From the NCBI GenBank assembly GCA_019090455.1, contig JAHRWA010000032.1, positions 62,001 through 126,000 of the forward strand: 64,000 nt of DNA, given 5' to 3'. The notes under the pieces were generated by a model. It ran no database searches and was not told the origin of the DNA. It saw only the letters and a program-made list of their open reading frames with translations. This document shows, piece by piece, positions 20,557 to 30,397 of this stretch (the stretch's first letter is position 1; every line of letters begins with the position of its first letter). Origin of the DNA: Pseudomonadales bacterium. Its GTDB lineage: Bacteria; Pseudomonadota; Gammaproteobacteria; Pseudomonadales; DC-out160. Position numbers and translations under genes: made by a program.

Positions 20557-21702
20557 ATGCAGTCAAAAGATTTCTTACGCCGCTTGCCTGAACACGGATC
20601 GCCTGTCACTCAGCAAATTCGTGTATGGCAGGCTATTCACTTGGACGGTCCACTCTTGTTTGGCCTGACATTGCTCATCATCATTGGACTATTTGTGTTG
20701 TACAGCGCAGCAAATGAAGACATGCAAGTCGTCACCAAACAAGCCTCGCGCATTGGAGTCGGTTTTACTGTCATGATTGTCCTCGCCCAAATCCCGCCTT
20801 ATGCCTATAGACGCTGGACTCCCTGGTTGTATTGTATGGGAATAATGTTATTGATCGCCGTACTAGTAACTGGCATTGATGCTAAAGGCGCTCAGCGTTG
20901 GATAGCCGTACCCGGTTTTCCTCGATTCCAACCTGCCGAGCTAATGAAATTAGCGGTCCCAATGATGATGTCCTGGTACCTCGCTGACAGAACACTACCC
21001 CCCGCCATCCGACCTATTTTAGCTTCCTTAGTCATGATCGCCTGCCCTGCTGTGCTCATTGCGACACAACCCGATCTCGGCACATCGATCCTCATCAGTT
21101 GCTCTGGCATTATCGTACTACTCATGGCAGGTTTGGCATTTCGCTATATCTTGGCGGGCGTCGCACTTGCGATTCCCGCAGGTTCTGCGTTGTGGATGAC
21201 GATGCATGACTATCAACGCGGACGGGTCCTGACGTTTTTAGATCCTCTTCGAGAACCCCTTGGTGCAGGTTGGAATATTATCCAATCTAAAACAGCAATT
21301 GGCTCCGGAGGCTTAACGGGCAAAGGATGGCTGAACGGCACTCAATCGCATCTCGACTTCTTGCCCGAAAGTTCTACCGATTTTGTCATCGCAGTATTAG
21401 CAGAGGAATTTGGCTTTTTCGGTGTATTCGGCTTGCTTATCGTTTATGCCGCGGTGGTTTGTCGCGGACTTTATATCGGAGTCCAAGCGCAGGACACATA
21501 CAACCGATTACTCGCTGGCAGTATTATATTGACATTTTTTGTTTATATATTCGTGAATATAGGCATGGTAACGGGCATACTTCCTGTAGTCGGTGTACCT
21601 TTACCTATGGTCAGTTTTGGTGGGACATCCATCGTGACATTGATGGCAGGTTTCGGCATATTAATGTCCATACACACTCACCGAAAACTCGTTTCTGGCT
21701 GA
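20557..21702 (+). CDS. mrdB: RodA peptidoglycan glycosyltransferase
   Basis: RodA is the SEDS-family polymerase of the elongasome and pairs with PBP2 encoded just upstream. The 381-residue protein has about ten membrane segments. It has SEDS motifs including FQPAELMKLAVPM, the AEEFGFFGV loop after SHLDFLPESSTDFVIAVL, and the C-terminal PLPMVSFGGTS. No signal of truncation is seen. Confidence 0.97.
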   Translation: MQSKDFLRRLPEHGSPVTQQIRVWQAIHLDGPLLFGLTLLIIIGLFVLYSAANEDMQVVTKQASRIGVGFTVMIVLAQIPPYAYRRWTPWLYCMGIMLLIAVLVTGIDAKGAQRWIAVPGFPRFQPAELMKLAVPMMMSWYLADRTLPPAIRPILASLVMIACPAVLIATQPDLGTSILISCSGIIVLLMAGLAFRYILAGVALAIPAGSALWMTMHDYQRGRVLTFLDPLREPLGAGWNIIQSKTAIGSGGLTGKGWLNGTQSHLDFLPESSTDFVIAVLAEEFGFFGVFGLLIVYAAVVCRGLYIGVQAQDTYNRLLAGSIILTFFVYIFVNIGMVTGILPVVGVPLPMVSFGGTSIVTLMAGFGILMSIHTHRKLVSG

Positions 21703-21771
21703 ATCAAGGTAGAAAAAAACCCACTTATCTATTATTTTAATATTCACAGATTAAAGAGGCGATGACTAAAA

Positions 21772-22923
21772 GTGCAAGAATCCAATATTCCGTTTTTTCC
21801 GACCAGTTTCACTTCACCTAACAACTCAACTAACAACTCAACTAACAACTCAACTAGCGACTCAACTACGACGACGTCGAAGACAACCGCTCGACGCAAT
21901 TCTATAAACGGTAAACCCAGATGGAATTTCATCAAATTCGGCTTGGTTTTATTTGGGCTCACAACCGGTTTCTACACGAACACCGGCCTGGCTGGCGACT
22001 ACATTCAACATCCTGAGTTTGTCAGTTTGCTGAATGAGCTTGAAGCCCAACATAACTATAATCGCTTTGAGGTTATCAAATTATTTGCCGATGTGGAGCG
22101 CAAAGACAGCATATTAAAAGCCATTGCACGCCCAGCTGAAAAAACCATGACTTGGGGTCGATATCGCGATATTTTTCTTACCGCCTCCAATATAAAGAAT
22201 GGCATTAAATTTTGGGACAAGCACGAAAAGACACTGGCCAGAGCCAGCAAAGAGTTCGGAATTCCCAGTGAGATTATGGTCGCTATTATCGGCGTTGAAA
22301 CGCGATACGGCTCCAACCGAGGCAGTTACCGAGTCATTGATGCACTATCAACCCTCGCATTTGATTACCCCCCAAGAGCCAGCTTTTTTCGCAAAGAGTT
22401 AATTGAATTCCTTAAGCTAAAAGAAATTGCGGGTATTGATACCGCTACAGCAAAGGGTTCCTATGCTGGAGCCATGGGTTACCCACAATTCATTCCTAGC
22501 AGTTATCACCATTACGCAGTGGATTATGACAAGGACAGCAAAACAGACCTCATTGAAAATCCCGTTGATGCCATCGGCAGCGTCGGCAACTATTTTAAAG
22601 TTCACGGATGGCAAACCGGCCAGCCCGTCACAACTCGGGCAAACTTGGCAGCAACGTCTGATTTAGCGGAAGAATTTAACCGTCAATTAAAACCAAAATT
22701 TAATGTCGGTGACTTCAGAAGCAAAGGATTAATTCCCGTGTCTAAAACAGAAGATAAAGAACCTGCCACCGCCATGAAGCTAGAAGGGAAAAAAGGCACT
22801 GAATACTGGCTGGGACTCACTAATTTTTATGTGATCACACGTTACAATCACAGCAAACTTTACGCCATGGCAGTTTATCAATTGAGCAAAGAAATTAAAC
22901 TTGCCAAGAAAAAGGCAATTTAG
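21772..22923 (+). CDS. mltB: Membrane-bound lytic murein transglycosylase B
   Basis: MltB cleaves the MurNAc-GlcNAc bond with a 1,6-anhydro product. The catalytic glutamate lies in the VGVETRYG-type segment (MVAIIGVETRYGSNRGSYRV), and GAMGYPQFIPSSY is diagnostic. The N-terminus is odd. After the GTG start at 21772, about 30 Asn/Ser/Thr residues encoded by four 12-bp repeats come before the membrane segment FGLVLFGLTTGFYTNTGLAG. There is no lipobox, so it may be anchored or secreted by this helix. An ATG at 21762 is out of frame. The gene ends 2 bp before the rlpA start. Confidence 0.92.
   Translation: MQESNIPFFPTSFTSPNNSTNNSTNNSTSDSTTTTSKTTARRNSINGKPRWNFIKFGLVLFGLTTGFYTNTGLAGDYIQHPEFVSLLNELEAQHNYNRFEVIKLFADVERKDSILKAIARPAEKTMTWGRYRDIFLTASNIKNGIKFWDKHEKTLARASKEFGIPSEIMVAIIGVETRYGSNRGSYRVIDALSTLAFDYPPRASFFRKELIEFLKLKEIAGIDTATAKGSYAGAMGYPQFIPSSYHHYAVDYDKDSKTDLIENPVDAIGSVGNYFKVHGWQTGQPVTTRANLAATSDLAEEFNRQLKPKFNVGDFRSKGLIPVSKTEDKEPATAMKLEGKKGTEYWLGLTNFYVITRYNHSKLYAMAVYQLSKEIKLAKKKAI
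21819..21866 (+). repeat. Four 12-bp tandem repeats at the start of mltB
   Basis: Three exact copies of TAACAACTCAAC (21819, 21831, 21843) are followed by one variant (21855). They encode an Asn/Ser/Thr-rich stretch before the membrane segment. Confidence 0.9.
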
Positions 22924-22925
22924 TC

Positions 22926-23873
22926 GTGCATGCAATCTCGTATCTAAACGTTGGTCATAATCAAACTCATAATGCGCTCATCGGAATATTGGGCAAACCT
23001 TCTTTGTGCATAAATAAAGTATGCATACCTTATTTATGCATACTAGGTTTCTGCGTAATGAGTTTAGGTTGCTCCACTTCTTCCATGGACCCGCAGCAGA
23101 GCATCGTCTCCGGCACACGTATTGATGGCGCACCGAACGTGCCCATCAATTTAGACAAGATCAAGTCACCCACGCCGAAATCCGAACCTCTCAGCCGATA
23201 TGGTAATCACAGCCCTTACACCGTGTTGGGTAAAACTTATCAAGTATGGGAAACCGGACAACACTACCAGGAAGACGGAGTGGCTAGTTGGTACGGAACC
23301 AAGTTTCATGGTCAGCATACTTCAAGCTGGGAGCCATACGATATGCTATCTATGACCGCAGCTCACAAACATCTGCCTCTGCCCAGCTTCGTCAGAGTCA
23401 CCAATCTAGAAAACAAGAAAACAATTATTGTTCGTGTCAATGATCGTGGACCATTTCACAATGAGAGAATTATAGATCTCTCTTATGCGGCCGCACTTAA
23501 ACTGGATATGACAAAAAAAGGCACCGCAAGAGTCAGCATCGAAACCCTTGCAACACCTTATGACAAGCTCACCCCCACCCGTAATCGGGATGCTATCTAC
23601 GTACAAGCAGGTGCATTTGCTAACGTTCTCACTGCGCAACAATTAAAATTCAACCTGACGGATTACACAGACACTCCCATCCGCATCGTTAACAAACAGC
23701 ACAAGAAAACGGGGATGCAGCCCACCACTCTTTTTAAAATTCAAATTGGCCCTTTCACTAGCGTCAAAAAAGCACAACTTCTAACGCAGCGAATTCGTGA
23801 CAATCAATTAGCCCAAGCATTTATACTCACTAAACCGGCGGAGAAATTTTCATCGGAAGCGAACCAGTTTTAG
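22926..23873 (+). CDS. rlpA: RlpA septal-ring lipoprotein / lytic transglycosylase
   Basis: RlpA acts at septa, and in Pseudomonas aeruginosa it cleaves peptide-free glycan strands. The protein has a lipobox (MSLGC) after a hydrophobic segment. A double-psi beta-barrel follows (GVASWYGTKFHG, then MTAAHKHLPLPSFVRVTNL and VNDRGPFHNERIIDLSYAAA), and then a C-terminal SPOR domain. The glutamate usually seen in the G-E-x-x-D-M-x-x-M-T-A-A-H motif is replaced by proline (EPYDMLSMTAAH). The start GTG at 22926 follows the mltB stop by 2 bp, so the two are likely coupled. The N-terminus before the lipobox is long (about 45 residues). Confidence 0.93.
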   Translation: MHAISYLNVGHNQTHNALIGILGKPSLCINKVCIPYLCILGFCVMSLGCSTSSMDPQQSIVSGTRIDGAPNVPINLDKIKSPTPKSEPLSRYGNHSPYTVLGKTYQVWETGQHYQEDGVASWYGTKFHGQHTSSWEPYDMLSMTAAHKHLPLPSFVRVTNLENKKTIIVRVNDRGPFHNERIIDLSYAAALKLDMTKKGTARVSIETLATPYDKLTPTRNRDAIYVQAGAFANVLTAQQLKFNLTDYTDTPIRIVNKQHKKTGMQPTTLFKIQIGPFTSVKKAQLLTQRIRDNQLAQAFILTKPAEKFSSEANQF

Positions 23874-23966
23874 AGCTTGTCATTCTTAGAGCTTGTCATA
23901 TTATGATACAATTCCCCTTCTTAAATCGGCATTACTTTTAATAAACCAGTAGGTTCTATTGACACA

Positions 23967-25229
23967 ATGACTCTTTCAAAAACGCTTATCCGTGCCCAAC
24001 ATTTTTGCCTCCTTTTTACATCATTAATCAAGAGGGCTTCAGTTTTGATTAAGAGGACTTCAGCTGTAAAGAGAACTTCACTTATAGAGAGAGCTGCCAT
24101 TTTAATTACCACAGCCGCTATCTCTACAACTTCAGCTCATGCAGAACCTTCTCTCATTCCATCACCGCCCTCATTGGCCGCTAAATCTTACATTTTGATT
24201 GACGCCAACAGTGGCGAAGTTTTAGTTGAACATAACGCTGACCTCGTTCTACCACCTGCCAGCTTAACCAAGATAATGACCAGCTACGTGGCTGCCCATG
24301 AAATTTCGAACGGCAATGTAAGTCTAACGGACAAAGTCCGCATCAGCGTAAAAGCTTGGCGCAAAGGCGGCTCAAAGATGTATATCAAAGAAGGGGACTT
24401 CGTCGTATTAGAGGATTTATTACGAGGCATCATTGTACAGTCGGGTAACGATGCAAGCATTGCCGTTGCCGAGCATATTGCCGGTGCAGAGGATGCCTTT
24501 GCTGATTTAATGAATCAGCACGCACTCGCATTGGGCATGGATCACTCTCACTTTGTCAACGCCACGGGATGGCCGGCAAAGGACCACCGCACCAATGCTC
24601 GAGACCTGTCATTACTGACGCGAGCACTGATACAAAATTCCCCAGATCACTATGCGATTTACTCTGAAAAAGACTTCACCTACAACAAAATCAAACAACG
24701 AAATCGCAACTTATTATTGTGGCGCGATATCACCGTGGATGGCGTCAAAACCGGCCATACTGAAGAAGCAGGGTATTGCCTCGTAGCATCCGCCGAGAAA
24801 GACCACATGCGACTTATTTCTGTTGTCATGGGGGCTAATAGCTCCGAGGCTAGAGCAGAAGAGTCACAAAAACTACTCACCTTTGGATTTCGGTTTTACG
24901 AAACACACCAAGCCATCACCGCCAATGATGTTTTAACGGAAACAAAAATTTGGATGGGTTCAAGAGACAATCTAAAGTTGGGCATCAAGGACAATATTGT
25001 CATTACGATCCCTCGCGGCAAGGCCGACTCCCTAAATGCTGAATTAGACATTAACTCTGAAATTAGAGCCCCCATTATTAAGGGCGCAACCTACGGACAT
25101 CTCACGCTTAAGTTAAACGGTGAAACCGTCGCAGAACAACCCCTGGTAGCGTTAGAAGATATCCAAAATAGCGGCTTATTCAAACGCCTACGACACTTTA
25201 TTTATCTTTTTATCCTAAGCCTATTGTAA
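23967..25229 (+). CDS. dacA: D-alanyl-D-alanine carboxypeptidase (PBP5/6 type)
   Basis: DacA removes the terminal D-Ala of peptidoglycan pentapeptides. The motifs SLTK (PASLTKIM), SGN (QSGNDASIAVAEHIAG) and KTG (VDGVKTGHTEEAGYCLVAS) are all present. A C-terminal amphipathic helix (about LFKRLRHFIYLFIL) would anchor it to the inner membrane. The N-terminus is peculiar: about 45 residues with repeated (L)IKR-(A/T)-S units precede a normal signal peptide ending TSAHA. No Shine-Dalgarno precedes ATG 23967, so translation may start at an internal TTG/ATT-rich position nearer the signal peptide. Confidence 0.95.
   Translation: MTLSKTLIRAQHFCLLFTSLIKRASVLIKRTSAVKRTSLIERAAILITTAAISTTSAHAEPSLIPSPPSLAAKSYILIDANSGEVLVEHNADLVLPPASLTKIMTSYVAAHEISNGNVSLTDKVRISVKAWRKGGSKMYIKEGDFVVLEDLLRGIIVQSGNDASIAVAEHIAGAEDAFADLMNQHALALGMDHSHFVNATGWPAKDHRTNARDLSLLTRALIQNSPDHYAIYSEKDFTYNKIKQRNRNLLLWRDITVDGVKTGHTEEAGYCLVASAEKDHMRLISVVMGANSSEARAEESQKLLTFGFRFYETHQAITANDVLTETKIWMGSRDNLKLGIKDNIVITIPRGKADSLNAELDINSEIRAPIIKGATYGHLTLKLNGETVAEQPLVALEDIQNSGLFKRLRHFIYLFILSLL
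24023..24098 (+). repeat. Imperfect repeats in the dacA signal region
   Basis: Roughly four degenerate units of 17-21 bp (consensus around TTAAGAGGACTTCAGCT) encode IKRASV, IKRTSA, VKRTS and IERAA. Confidence 0.55.
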
Positions 25230-25375
25230 GAAGCTAGTATTATCCTATTAGCACCAAACATTACTCTATTAAAGCACCAGGCTTATTCTAAGACAGGATA
25301 TCTCGATGAGAAATTAATTGTAAACAATACGCCTGACGACAAACACTCATAAGTAAACAATGGTAGGAAAGCCAC

Positions 25376-25642
25376 GTGAGTATTAACGAAGATTTATGGG
25401 ACTTCCCCTGCGAGATTAAATTAAAGGTAATGGGACTTAGCCAACATCCTTTGAGCGATATCCTCACGGAAATCGTTGAAAAGCATGTCACTGGATTTGA
25501 CCGCTCTACTCTTTCAACTCGCGATAGCAAGCAAGGTAAATACATATCTATCACTGCAACTGTGCCTTTAACCCATAAAAGCCAAGTAGAAGGCATTTAT
25601 GCCGATCTCGACAAAAGAGAAGAAATTGCATGGAAACTATAA
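25376..25642 (+). CDS. ybeD: DUF493 (YbeD/UPF0250) small protein
   Basis: The 88-residue product matches the UPF0250/DUF493 family: the [13 protein letters not shown] opening, a VEKHV segment, and [18 protein letters not shown]. It adopts an ACT-like fold in known structures, and its role is unclear. Translation starts at GTG 25376. It sits between dacA and lipB, the conserved position for this gene in gammaproteobacteria. Confidence 0.93.
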   Translation: MSINEDLWDFPCEIKLKVMGLSQHPLSDILTEIVEKHVTGFDRSTLSTRDSKQGKYISITATVPLTHKSQVEGIYADLDKREEIAWKL

Positions 25643-25685
25643 AGAAAAGCAGAAAGAGATAAATCAAAAACTACCAGACTGGCTT

Positions 25686-26432
25686 ATGACACAGATTGAA
25701 GACCCCCACAAAAATTCACTTCTCATTCGACACCTTGCCACTCAACCCTATGAACCCGTGTGGCAAGCCATGAAGCAACTAACCCAGCAACGTACTCGCA
25801 CTATTGAAGCTAGATCGTTCATCGATGAATTCTGGTCAGTACAACACCCTCCAACCTATACGCAAGGGCAAGCTGGCAAAGCAGAACATCTCTTATCTCC
25901 CGGCAATATCCCTGTCATTCAGGTGGATCGTGGCGGCCAGGTGACTTATCACGGTCCGGGACAAATCGTTATCTATTGCCTGATTGATTTACGCCGCAAA
26001 GGAATCGGCGTTAGAGAATTAGTCACCAAAATTGAAACGAGCCTTATCAATCTCTTAAACGAATATGATATCGCAGCCAATGCAGACCCTAAGGCACCGG
26101 GTGTTTACGTCGATGGAAAAAAGATAGCCGCTCTCGGCCTGAGAATACGTAAAGGATGCTCTTACCACGGCTTAAGTCTAAATGTTGATATGGACTTGGA
26201 ACCCTTTGACCGTATCAATCCCTGCGGATTTCAAGGATTACGGGTTACTCAGTTAAAAGACCTTGTTCCCGTGGATCAAGAGGACATCGAACAAGTTGGA
26301 ATGGAACACGGCGAGAAAGCTGATTTTATTCACACCGTAGAATCCAAATTGATAGCGCAACTTGTCTCTCAACTAGCCTATAATAAACCTCGTAAAAGCA
26401 ATCAACCACTTCAACTAGATTCCAGTTTGTGA
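25686..26432 (+). CDS. lipB: Octanoyl-[ACP]:protein N-octanoyltransferase
   Basis: LipB moves octanoate from acyl carrier protein to lipoyl domains. Diagnostic parts are [27 protein letters not shown], the lysine in [14 protein letters not shown] and the active-site cysteine in [15 protein letters not shown] prefer the ATG at 25686 (248 residues) because the conserved [15 protein letters not shown] follows soon after. An in-frame ATG at 25599 would overlap ybeD by 44 nt. The C-terminus has about 25 extra polar residues. The gene is followed by lipA. Confidence 0.96.
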   Translation: MTQIEDPHKNSLLIRHLATQPYEPVWQAMKQLTQQRTRTIEARSFIDEFWSVQHPPTYTQGQAGKAEHLLSPGNIPVIQVDRGGQVTYHGPGQIVIYCLIDLRRKGIGVRELVTKIETSLINLLNEYDIAANADPKAPGVYVDGKKIAALGLRIRKGCSYHGLSLNVDMDLEPFDRINPCGFQGLRVTQLKDLVPVDQEDIEQVGMEHGEKADFIHTVESKLIAQLVSQLAYNKPRKSNQPLQLDSSL

Positions 26433-26447
26433 ACCCACCCAAATATT

Positions 26448-27473
26448 ATGTCCGATCAAGAACCAGAAAAGCCGAAAAGTGTAGATAAAGACCGCCCCCG
26501 TAAACGAGGCAAGCGGCTTGTTGTACCCCAGGGAGTCAAGCATCGTGGAGCTGAGAAAGTGGCTCGAATTCCTATTAAAGTCATTCCCACGGAAAACCTC
26601 CCTCGTAAACCTCCCTGGATTCGAGTGAAAGTACCCTCCTCAGGCGAAGCCAGTCGCATAAAATCAATGCTCCGTCGGCAGAAATTACATACCGTATGCG
26701 AAGAAGCCTCTTGCCCTAACTTGCCTGAGTGTTTTGGTCGAGGCACCGCAACATTTATGATCATGGGGGACATCTGTACTCGACGCTGCCCATTTTGTGA
26801 TGTTGCCCACGGTCGCCCAAATCCACTGGATATCAATGAGCCTAAACACCTCGCTGAGTCAGTTTCCGAACTCGGATTGAGTTATGTGGTTGTTACCTCT
26901 GTCGACAGGGATGATCTTAAAGACAGTGGCGCAGGCCATTTCGCAGACTGTATTCAGGCCATTCGAGACCATAATCCCACCACCAAAATTGAGGTACTAG
27001 TGCCTGATTTTCGGGGACGAATGGAAATCGCACTGGACACACTATCCACCACTCAACCTGATGTATTTAATCACAACCTCGAAAATATACCCAGACTCTA
27101 CAAACAAGTTCGTCCGGGTGCAGATTATCAGTGGTCTTTAGACTTGCTTAAGAAATACAAAGAGCGAAACCCCAGCATTCCTACTAAATCAGGCATTATG
27201 GTTGGCCTAGGAGAAACCAATGAAGAAGTCATCCAGGTACTCAAGGATCTCAAAAGTCATGATGTAGACTTGGTCACGATAGGTCAATATCTGCAACCCA
27301 GTCGAGAACACCATCCGGTAGAACGGTTTGTTACACCCGATGAGTTTGATCAATTCAAAGAGATCGGCAATAAACTAGGCTTCTCTAATATCGCTAGCGC
27401 ACCAATGGTCCGCTCCTCATATCATGCCGATTTACAGGCAAAAGGGTTTGAAATCGGTGATCCAAGCATTTAA
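26448..27473 (+). CDS. lipA: Lipoyl synthase
   Basis: LipA is a radical-SAM enzyme that inserts two sulfurs into octanoyl groups. The auxiliary cluster motif is [12 protein letters not shown], the radical-SAM motif is [10 protein letters not shown], and the C-terminal serine ligand is in VRSSYHAD. At 341 residues it is of normal length. The lipB-lipA order is standard. The 3' end overlaps or abuts the start of the DedA-PAP2 gene. Confidence 0.98.
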   Translation: MSDQEPEKPKSVDKDRPRKRGKRLVVPQGVKHRGAEKVARIPIKVIPTENLPRKPPWIRVKVPSSGEASRIKSMLRRQKLHTVCEEASCPNLPECFGRGTATFMIMGDICTRRCPFCDVAHGRPNPLDINEPKHLAESVSELGLSYVVVTSVDRDDLKDSGAGHFADCIQAIRDHNPTTKIEVLVPDFRGRMEIALDTLSTTQPDVFNHNLENIPRLYKQVRPGADYQWSLDLLKKYKERNPSIPTKSGIMVGLGETNEEVIQVLKDLKSHDVDLVTIGQYLQPSREHHPVERFVTPDEFDQFKEIGNKLGFSNIASAPMVRSSYHADLQAKGFEIGDPSI

Positions 27474-28830
27474 TGATTGGCTTGCTATTCACCAACAATG
27501 GATATTGATAGCAGCCTTTACCACATCACTTATTGAATCCTTTGCCATCATTGGCGTTATCGTACCCGGAGTTGCACTGCTATTTGGTATTGCCCTAGCG
27601 GCAGCCTCCAACGGGATGGCAATCGGACCATTATTGATCGCGACATTTGCTGGTGCAGTGGTCGGTGATGCCACCAGCTTCTTTATTGGGCGTCACTTTC
27701 ACGAGAAATTACGTCAATTCCCCCCTTTTACGAGTCATCCAACATGGATTGCAAAAGGAGAAGGATTTTTTCATAAGTTTGGTGCTATTAGCATTGTGGC
27801 AGGCCGCTTTATTGGTCCTCTCAGACCCATCATCCCTTTGATAGCAGGGATGTTCCAAATGTCGCCCATTAAATTTATCAGCATTAATTTCATCTCAGCA
27901 GTGGCATGGGCACCAACGTATATAGTCCCGGGGTTTCTCGTAGGGCTTTCATTTGACGATGACTATGGCCTTCAACAGCAACATACCGTATTCATACTCG
28001 GCCTCTTTCTTCTTATCGGAATCTGCAACCGCATCTTAATCAAAGCCAATAGTTCGGTAATCAGTTCCCAAAGACCTCAAACAATGAGCGGATTGCTTGC
28101 GCTTTCCTGCATTGCATTATTCATTATTCTATCTATTTTGGTAAAAACAGGAGTGATGACCGGTATCGACCAATGGATACATCAACAATTCATGACGTTA
28201 AGGCACCCTTGGCTGGATCCCATTTTCATCGCCATCACGGAACTTGGCGGCTCCAAGCCGATTATCTTATGCGGCTTCCTCATCATTGCATTCTTTATCT
28301 CTCAACGATGCTGGCCTACTGCGACGTGCGGCACAGCAATTTTTTTATCGAGTCCAGTGATACTAGGTTTAAAGTGGTTTTTCGATGTTGCGCGACCAGT
28401 TTCTGTTGTCTCTCCGCCCTCAAGTTTATCCTTTCCCAGCGGACACACCACATTGGCCGCTCTTCTGGCAGGCTTTATCGTGCTGGCACTCATGCGTCAA
28501 ATCAGCACTAAACACCAAAGTAAAGTCACTCTATTTTTTGCGGCGTTTGTTAGTATAATCGCCGTTTCAAGTCTCTATTTAGGCGTCCACTGGTTTAGTG
28601 ACGTCATAGGCGGAATACTGTTAGCGGGCATCATTTTGGGATCCATACAATTTTATTACTCTCAAAAAGAAGAGCGAAGAATCCCCAGTCACAAAGCAAT
28701 ACTAGGAGTGGTTATTGCCATACTAATCAGTGCGGGTCTATTAGTTCCCCCCCATCTTTCAGAATCCTACCTAAAGTTCCAACCGCTAGAGTCAGCACCA
28801 CTCCATTCAAATCAGCTGATAACAAATTAA
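27457..28830 (+). CDS. DedA-PAP2 fusion membrane protein
   Basis: Residues about 10-190 form a DedA/VTT domain ([28 protein letters not shown] and [19 protein letters not shown]). Residues about 215-440 form a PAP2 phosphatase domain. It has KWFFDVARP (KxxxxxxRP), PSGHTT, and a third motif [13 protein letters not shown], where the expected SRxxxxxHxxxD arginine is replaced by serine. Such fusions are thought to act on undecaprenyl or phosphatidyl phosphates and lipid movement. The loss of Arg may lower or change phosphatase activity. I chose GTG 27457, inside the lipA 3' end (17-nt overlap) with AAAGGG about 10 nt upstream. ATG 27424 is an alternative with a 50-nt overlap. Confidence 0.85.
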   Translation: MIQAFNDWLAIHQQWILIAAFTTSLIESFAIIGVIVPGVALLFGIALAAASNGMAIGPLLIATFAGAVVGDATSFFIGRHFHEKLRQFPPFTSHPTWIAKGEGFFHKFGAISIVAGRFIGPLRPIIPLIAGMFQMSPIKFISINFISAVAWAPTYIVPGFLVGLSFDDDYGLQQQHTVFILGLFLLIGICNRILIKANSSVISSQRPQTMSGLLALSCIALFIILSILVKTGVMTGIDQWIHQQFMTLRHPWLDPIFIAITELGGSKPIILCGFLIIAFFISQRCWPTATCGTAIFLSSPVILGLKWFFDVARPVSVVSPPSSLSFPSGHTTLAALLAGFIVLALMRQISTKHQSKVTLFFAAFVSIIAVSSLYLGVHWFSDVIGGILLAGIILGSIQFYYSQKEERRIPSHKAILGVVIAILISAGLLVPPHLSESYLKFQPLESAPLHSNQLITN

Positions 28831-29172
28831 TTTGCCTCCTTAGGCTATCTGTAAAAGTGACACATTTGATTTATTCTGAAACTTAAGTAACATGACCTGG
28901 CGGGATCGGTATGGTAAGGGGTTATCATGCTTTCCCCCATACATCTGCACGATATTCCTGTATTAACGGTAGATTGAATAACTGTCTTACTCACAACGAT
29001 ACGTTAGTGATAATCAAATTTTCAATTTATATGAAAGACTTAATCAGGGTGGTTTATCTCAATTTTGAGATATTGTTCACGTAGCAACTGATTGGTAAGG
29101 GTCCGGAGAGGCTTAGCGCCACAAGCATTGACTGAGCAACTCTAACACCCGCAATTTGATGATGTTAAATTT
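28831..29172. other. 342-bp intergenic region before the AP2-like gene
   Basis: The region holds no convincing gene. Its main feature is an 18-bp palindrome (annotated separately). It lies upstream of a possible DNA-binding protein, so autoregulation is conceivable. Confidence 0.5.
29055..29072. promoter_or_regulatory. Palindrome, possible operator
   Basis: TATCTCAA-TT-TTGAGATA is a perfect inverted repeat with 8-bp arms, 100 bp before the AP2-like gene. The arms flank only 2 nt, so a dimeric protein site is more likely than an RNA hairpin. Confidence 0.45.
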
Positions 29173-29658
29173 ATGGCTAAGCACGCAAATATTACAAAAC
29201 CGGATGACCACGGTTATCAGGTACGAATCGTAAGGCAAGGTACTGAGTACAGCCGATATTTTTCTAAGAAAGTCTGGGGAAGTGACACAAAAGCCTTAAA
29301 TGCAGCCATTAATTGGCGCGACATGAAACGTGCCTCGCTACCCAAGAAAACACCCTACATTAATGACCAACCAAAAAATAACTCCACAGGTGTTAACGGC
29401 ATATCCAAAGTCATTCATCATGATAAACGCCGCGATACCAAAACACTTCGATATCAAGTTTCCTATCGCACTATTGATGGCCGTCAGTCAGTGAGGACTT
29501 TCCAAGTTGGCCGCATTGAAGACGTTTCAGCGGATCAAGATTTACATGCTTTTAGGACAGCTCTTTTATTCAGGAAAGAATATGAGCTAGCCCGCTCAAT
29601 TGGCGAGACTTTTGATAACAATCGCTTCGGCCAATGGAAAATGGAACGACTGTACTAA
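29173..29658 (+). CDS. Small protein with two AP2-like repeats
   Basis: The 161-residue basic protein appears to contain two related units. Unit one is about residues 15-50 (YQVRIVRQGTEYSRYFSKKVWG, then ALNAAINWRD). Unit two is about residues 72-140 (TGVNGISKVIHHD, then YQVSYRTIDGRQSVRTFQVG, then AFRTALLFRKEYE). The pattern of a three-strand sheet followed by an alanine-rich helix resembles the AP2/integrase-type DNA-binding fold. Related proteins in Pseudomonas and Marinobacter carry misleading transporter-like names. There is no recombinase or phage gene nearby. A DNA-binding role is inference. Confidence 0.65.
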   Translation: MAKHANITKPDDHGYQVRIVRQGTEYSRYFSKKVWGSDTKALNAAINWRDMKRASLPKKTPYINDQPKNNSTGVNGISKVIHHDKRRDTKTLRYQVSYRTIDGRQSVRTFQVGRIEDVSADQDLHAFRTALLFRKEYELARSIGETFDNNRFGQWKMERLY

Positions 29659-29673
29659 TTTCTACAATATGGC

Positions 29674-30363
29674 TTAAGTGCCCGTGGGGTTATAACCCCA
29701 ACGGGGCATGAGCACCTGTTCAACTCCTAACTTATCCAATATTCGCGCAACAACAAAATCCACCAGGTCATTGATAGAATGTGGTTTATGATAAAACCCC
29801 GGGCTTGCTGGCAATATAATTGCGCCCATTTGCGTCAACTTAAGCATATTCTCTAGGTGAATTTGAGAATACGGTGTTTCCCTGGGAACCATCACTAAGA
29901 GCTTACGCTCTTTCAGCACCACATCTGCGGCGCGTTCAATTAAATTATTGCTGGCACCGGTGGCCACGGCGGAGAGCGTACCTGTACTACAGGGGCAAAT
30001 TACCATTGCACTTGGACCTGACGAACCTGACGCCACTGCGGAGGTCCATTGCTCCGCCCCCAACACTTCCAGCAAGTCATGATTAATTATTTTTCCCGAT
30101 TTCTCACTAAACTCTTCTAATATCGCCTTCCCTAACAACCCAATTTTACTCGGTAATTTTAAATCCGTTTCAGTAGCAATGACCAAGTGAGCCGCCTTAG
30201 AAATCATTAAATAAACTTTGATATCTGCTAACAGTAAACACTGCAAAAGCCGCAACCCATATTGCACACCCGATGCCCCTGTAATGGCCACCGTTACCGG
30301 CGGTTTGATCACAGCCATTGGAGTACTATCCTCTCCACTATCACGCTCATTTTGTAAATTCAT
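29674..30363 (-). CDS. ubiX: Flavin prenyltransferase UbiX
   Basis: UbiX attaches a dimethylallyl unit to FMN, giving the prenyl-FMN cofactor of UbiD in ubiquinone synthesis. Segments [46 protein letters not shown] and the [15 protein letters not shown] block are diagnostic. The 229-residue length includes about 20 unconserved N-terminal residues before the Rossmann start. It follows mpl on the minus strand with a 34-bp gap, a known pairing in related genomes. Confidence 0.95.
   Translation of the reverse strand: MNLQNERDSGEDSTPMAVIKPPVTVAITGASGVQYGLRLLQCLLLADIKVYLMISKAAHLVIATETDLKLPSKIGLLGKAILEEFSEKSGKIINHDLLEVLGAEQWTSAVASGSSGPSAMVICPCSTGTLSAVATGASNNLIERAADVVLKERKLLVMVPRETPYSQIHLENMLKLTQMGAIILPASPGFYHKPHSINDLVDFVVARILDKLGVEQVLMPRWGYNPTGT
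29679..29708. terminator. Hairpin at the 3' end of ubiX
   Basis: A perfect 16-bp palindrome (29685-29700) is extended by imperfect pairing to about 29679-29708. It overlaps the last codons of ubiX and lies between convergent genes. No T run follows closely, so terminator function is uncertain. Confidence 0.4.
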
Positions 30364-30397
30364 TTGACCTCACACCCATCAACCACCCAGTAATACA

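Noticed and set aside
23871-23900. Two copies of TTAGAGCTTGTCAT after rlpA
   Set aside because: The 14-bp direct repeat is real, but the core GCTTGTCAT also occurs inside genes and elsewhere in the window, and no function or mobile-element context was found.
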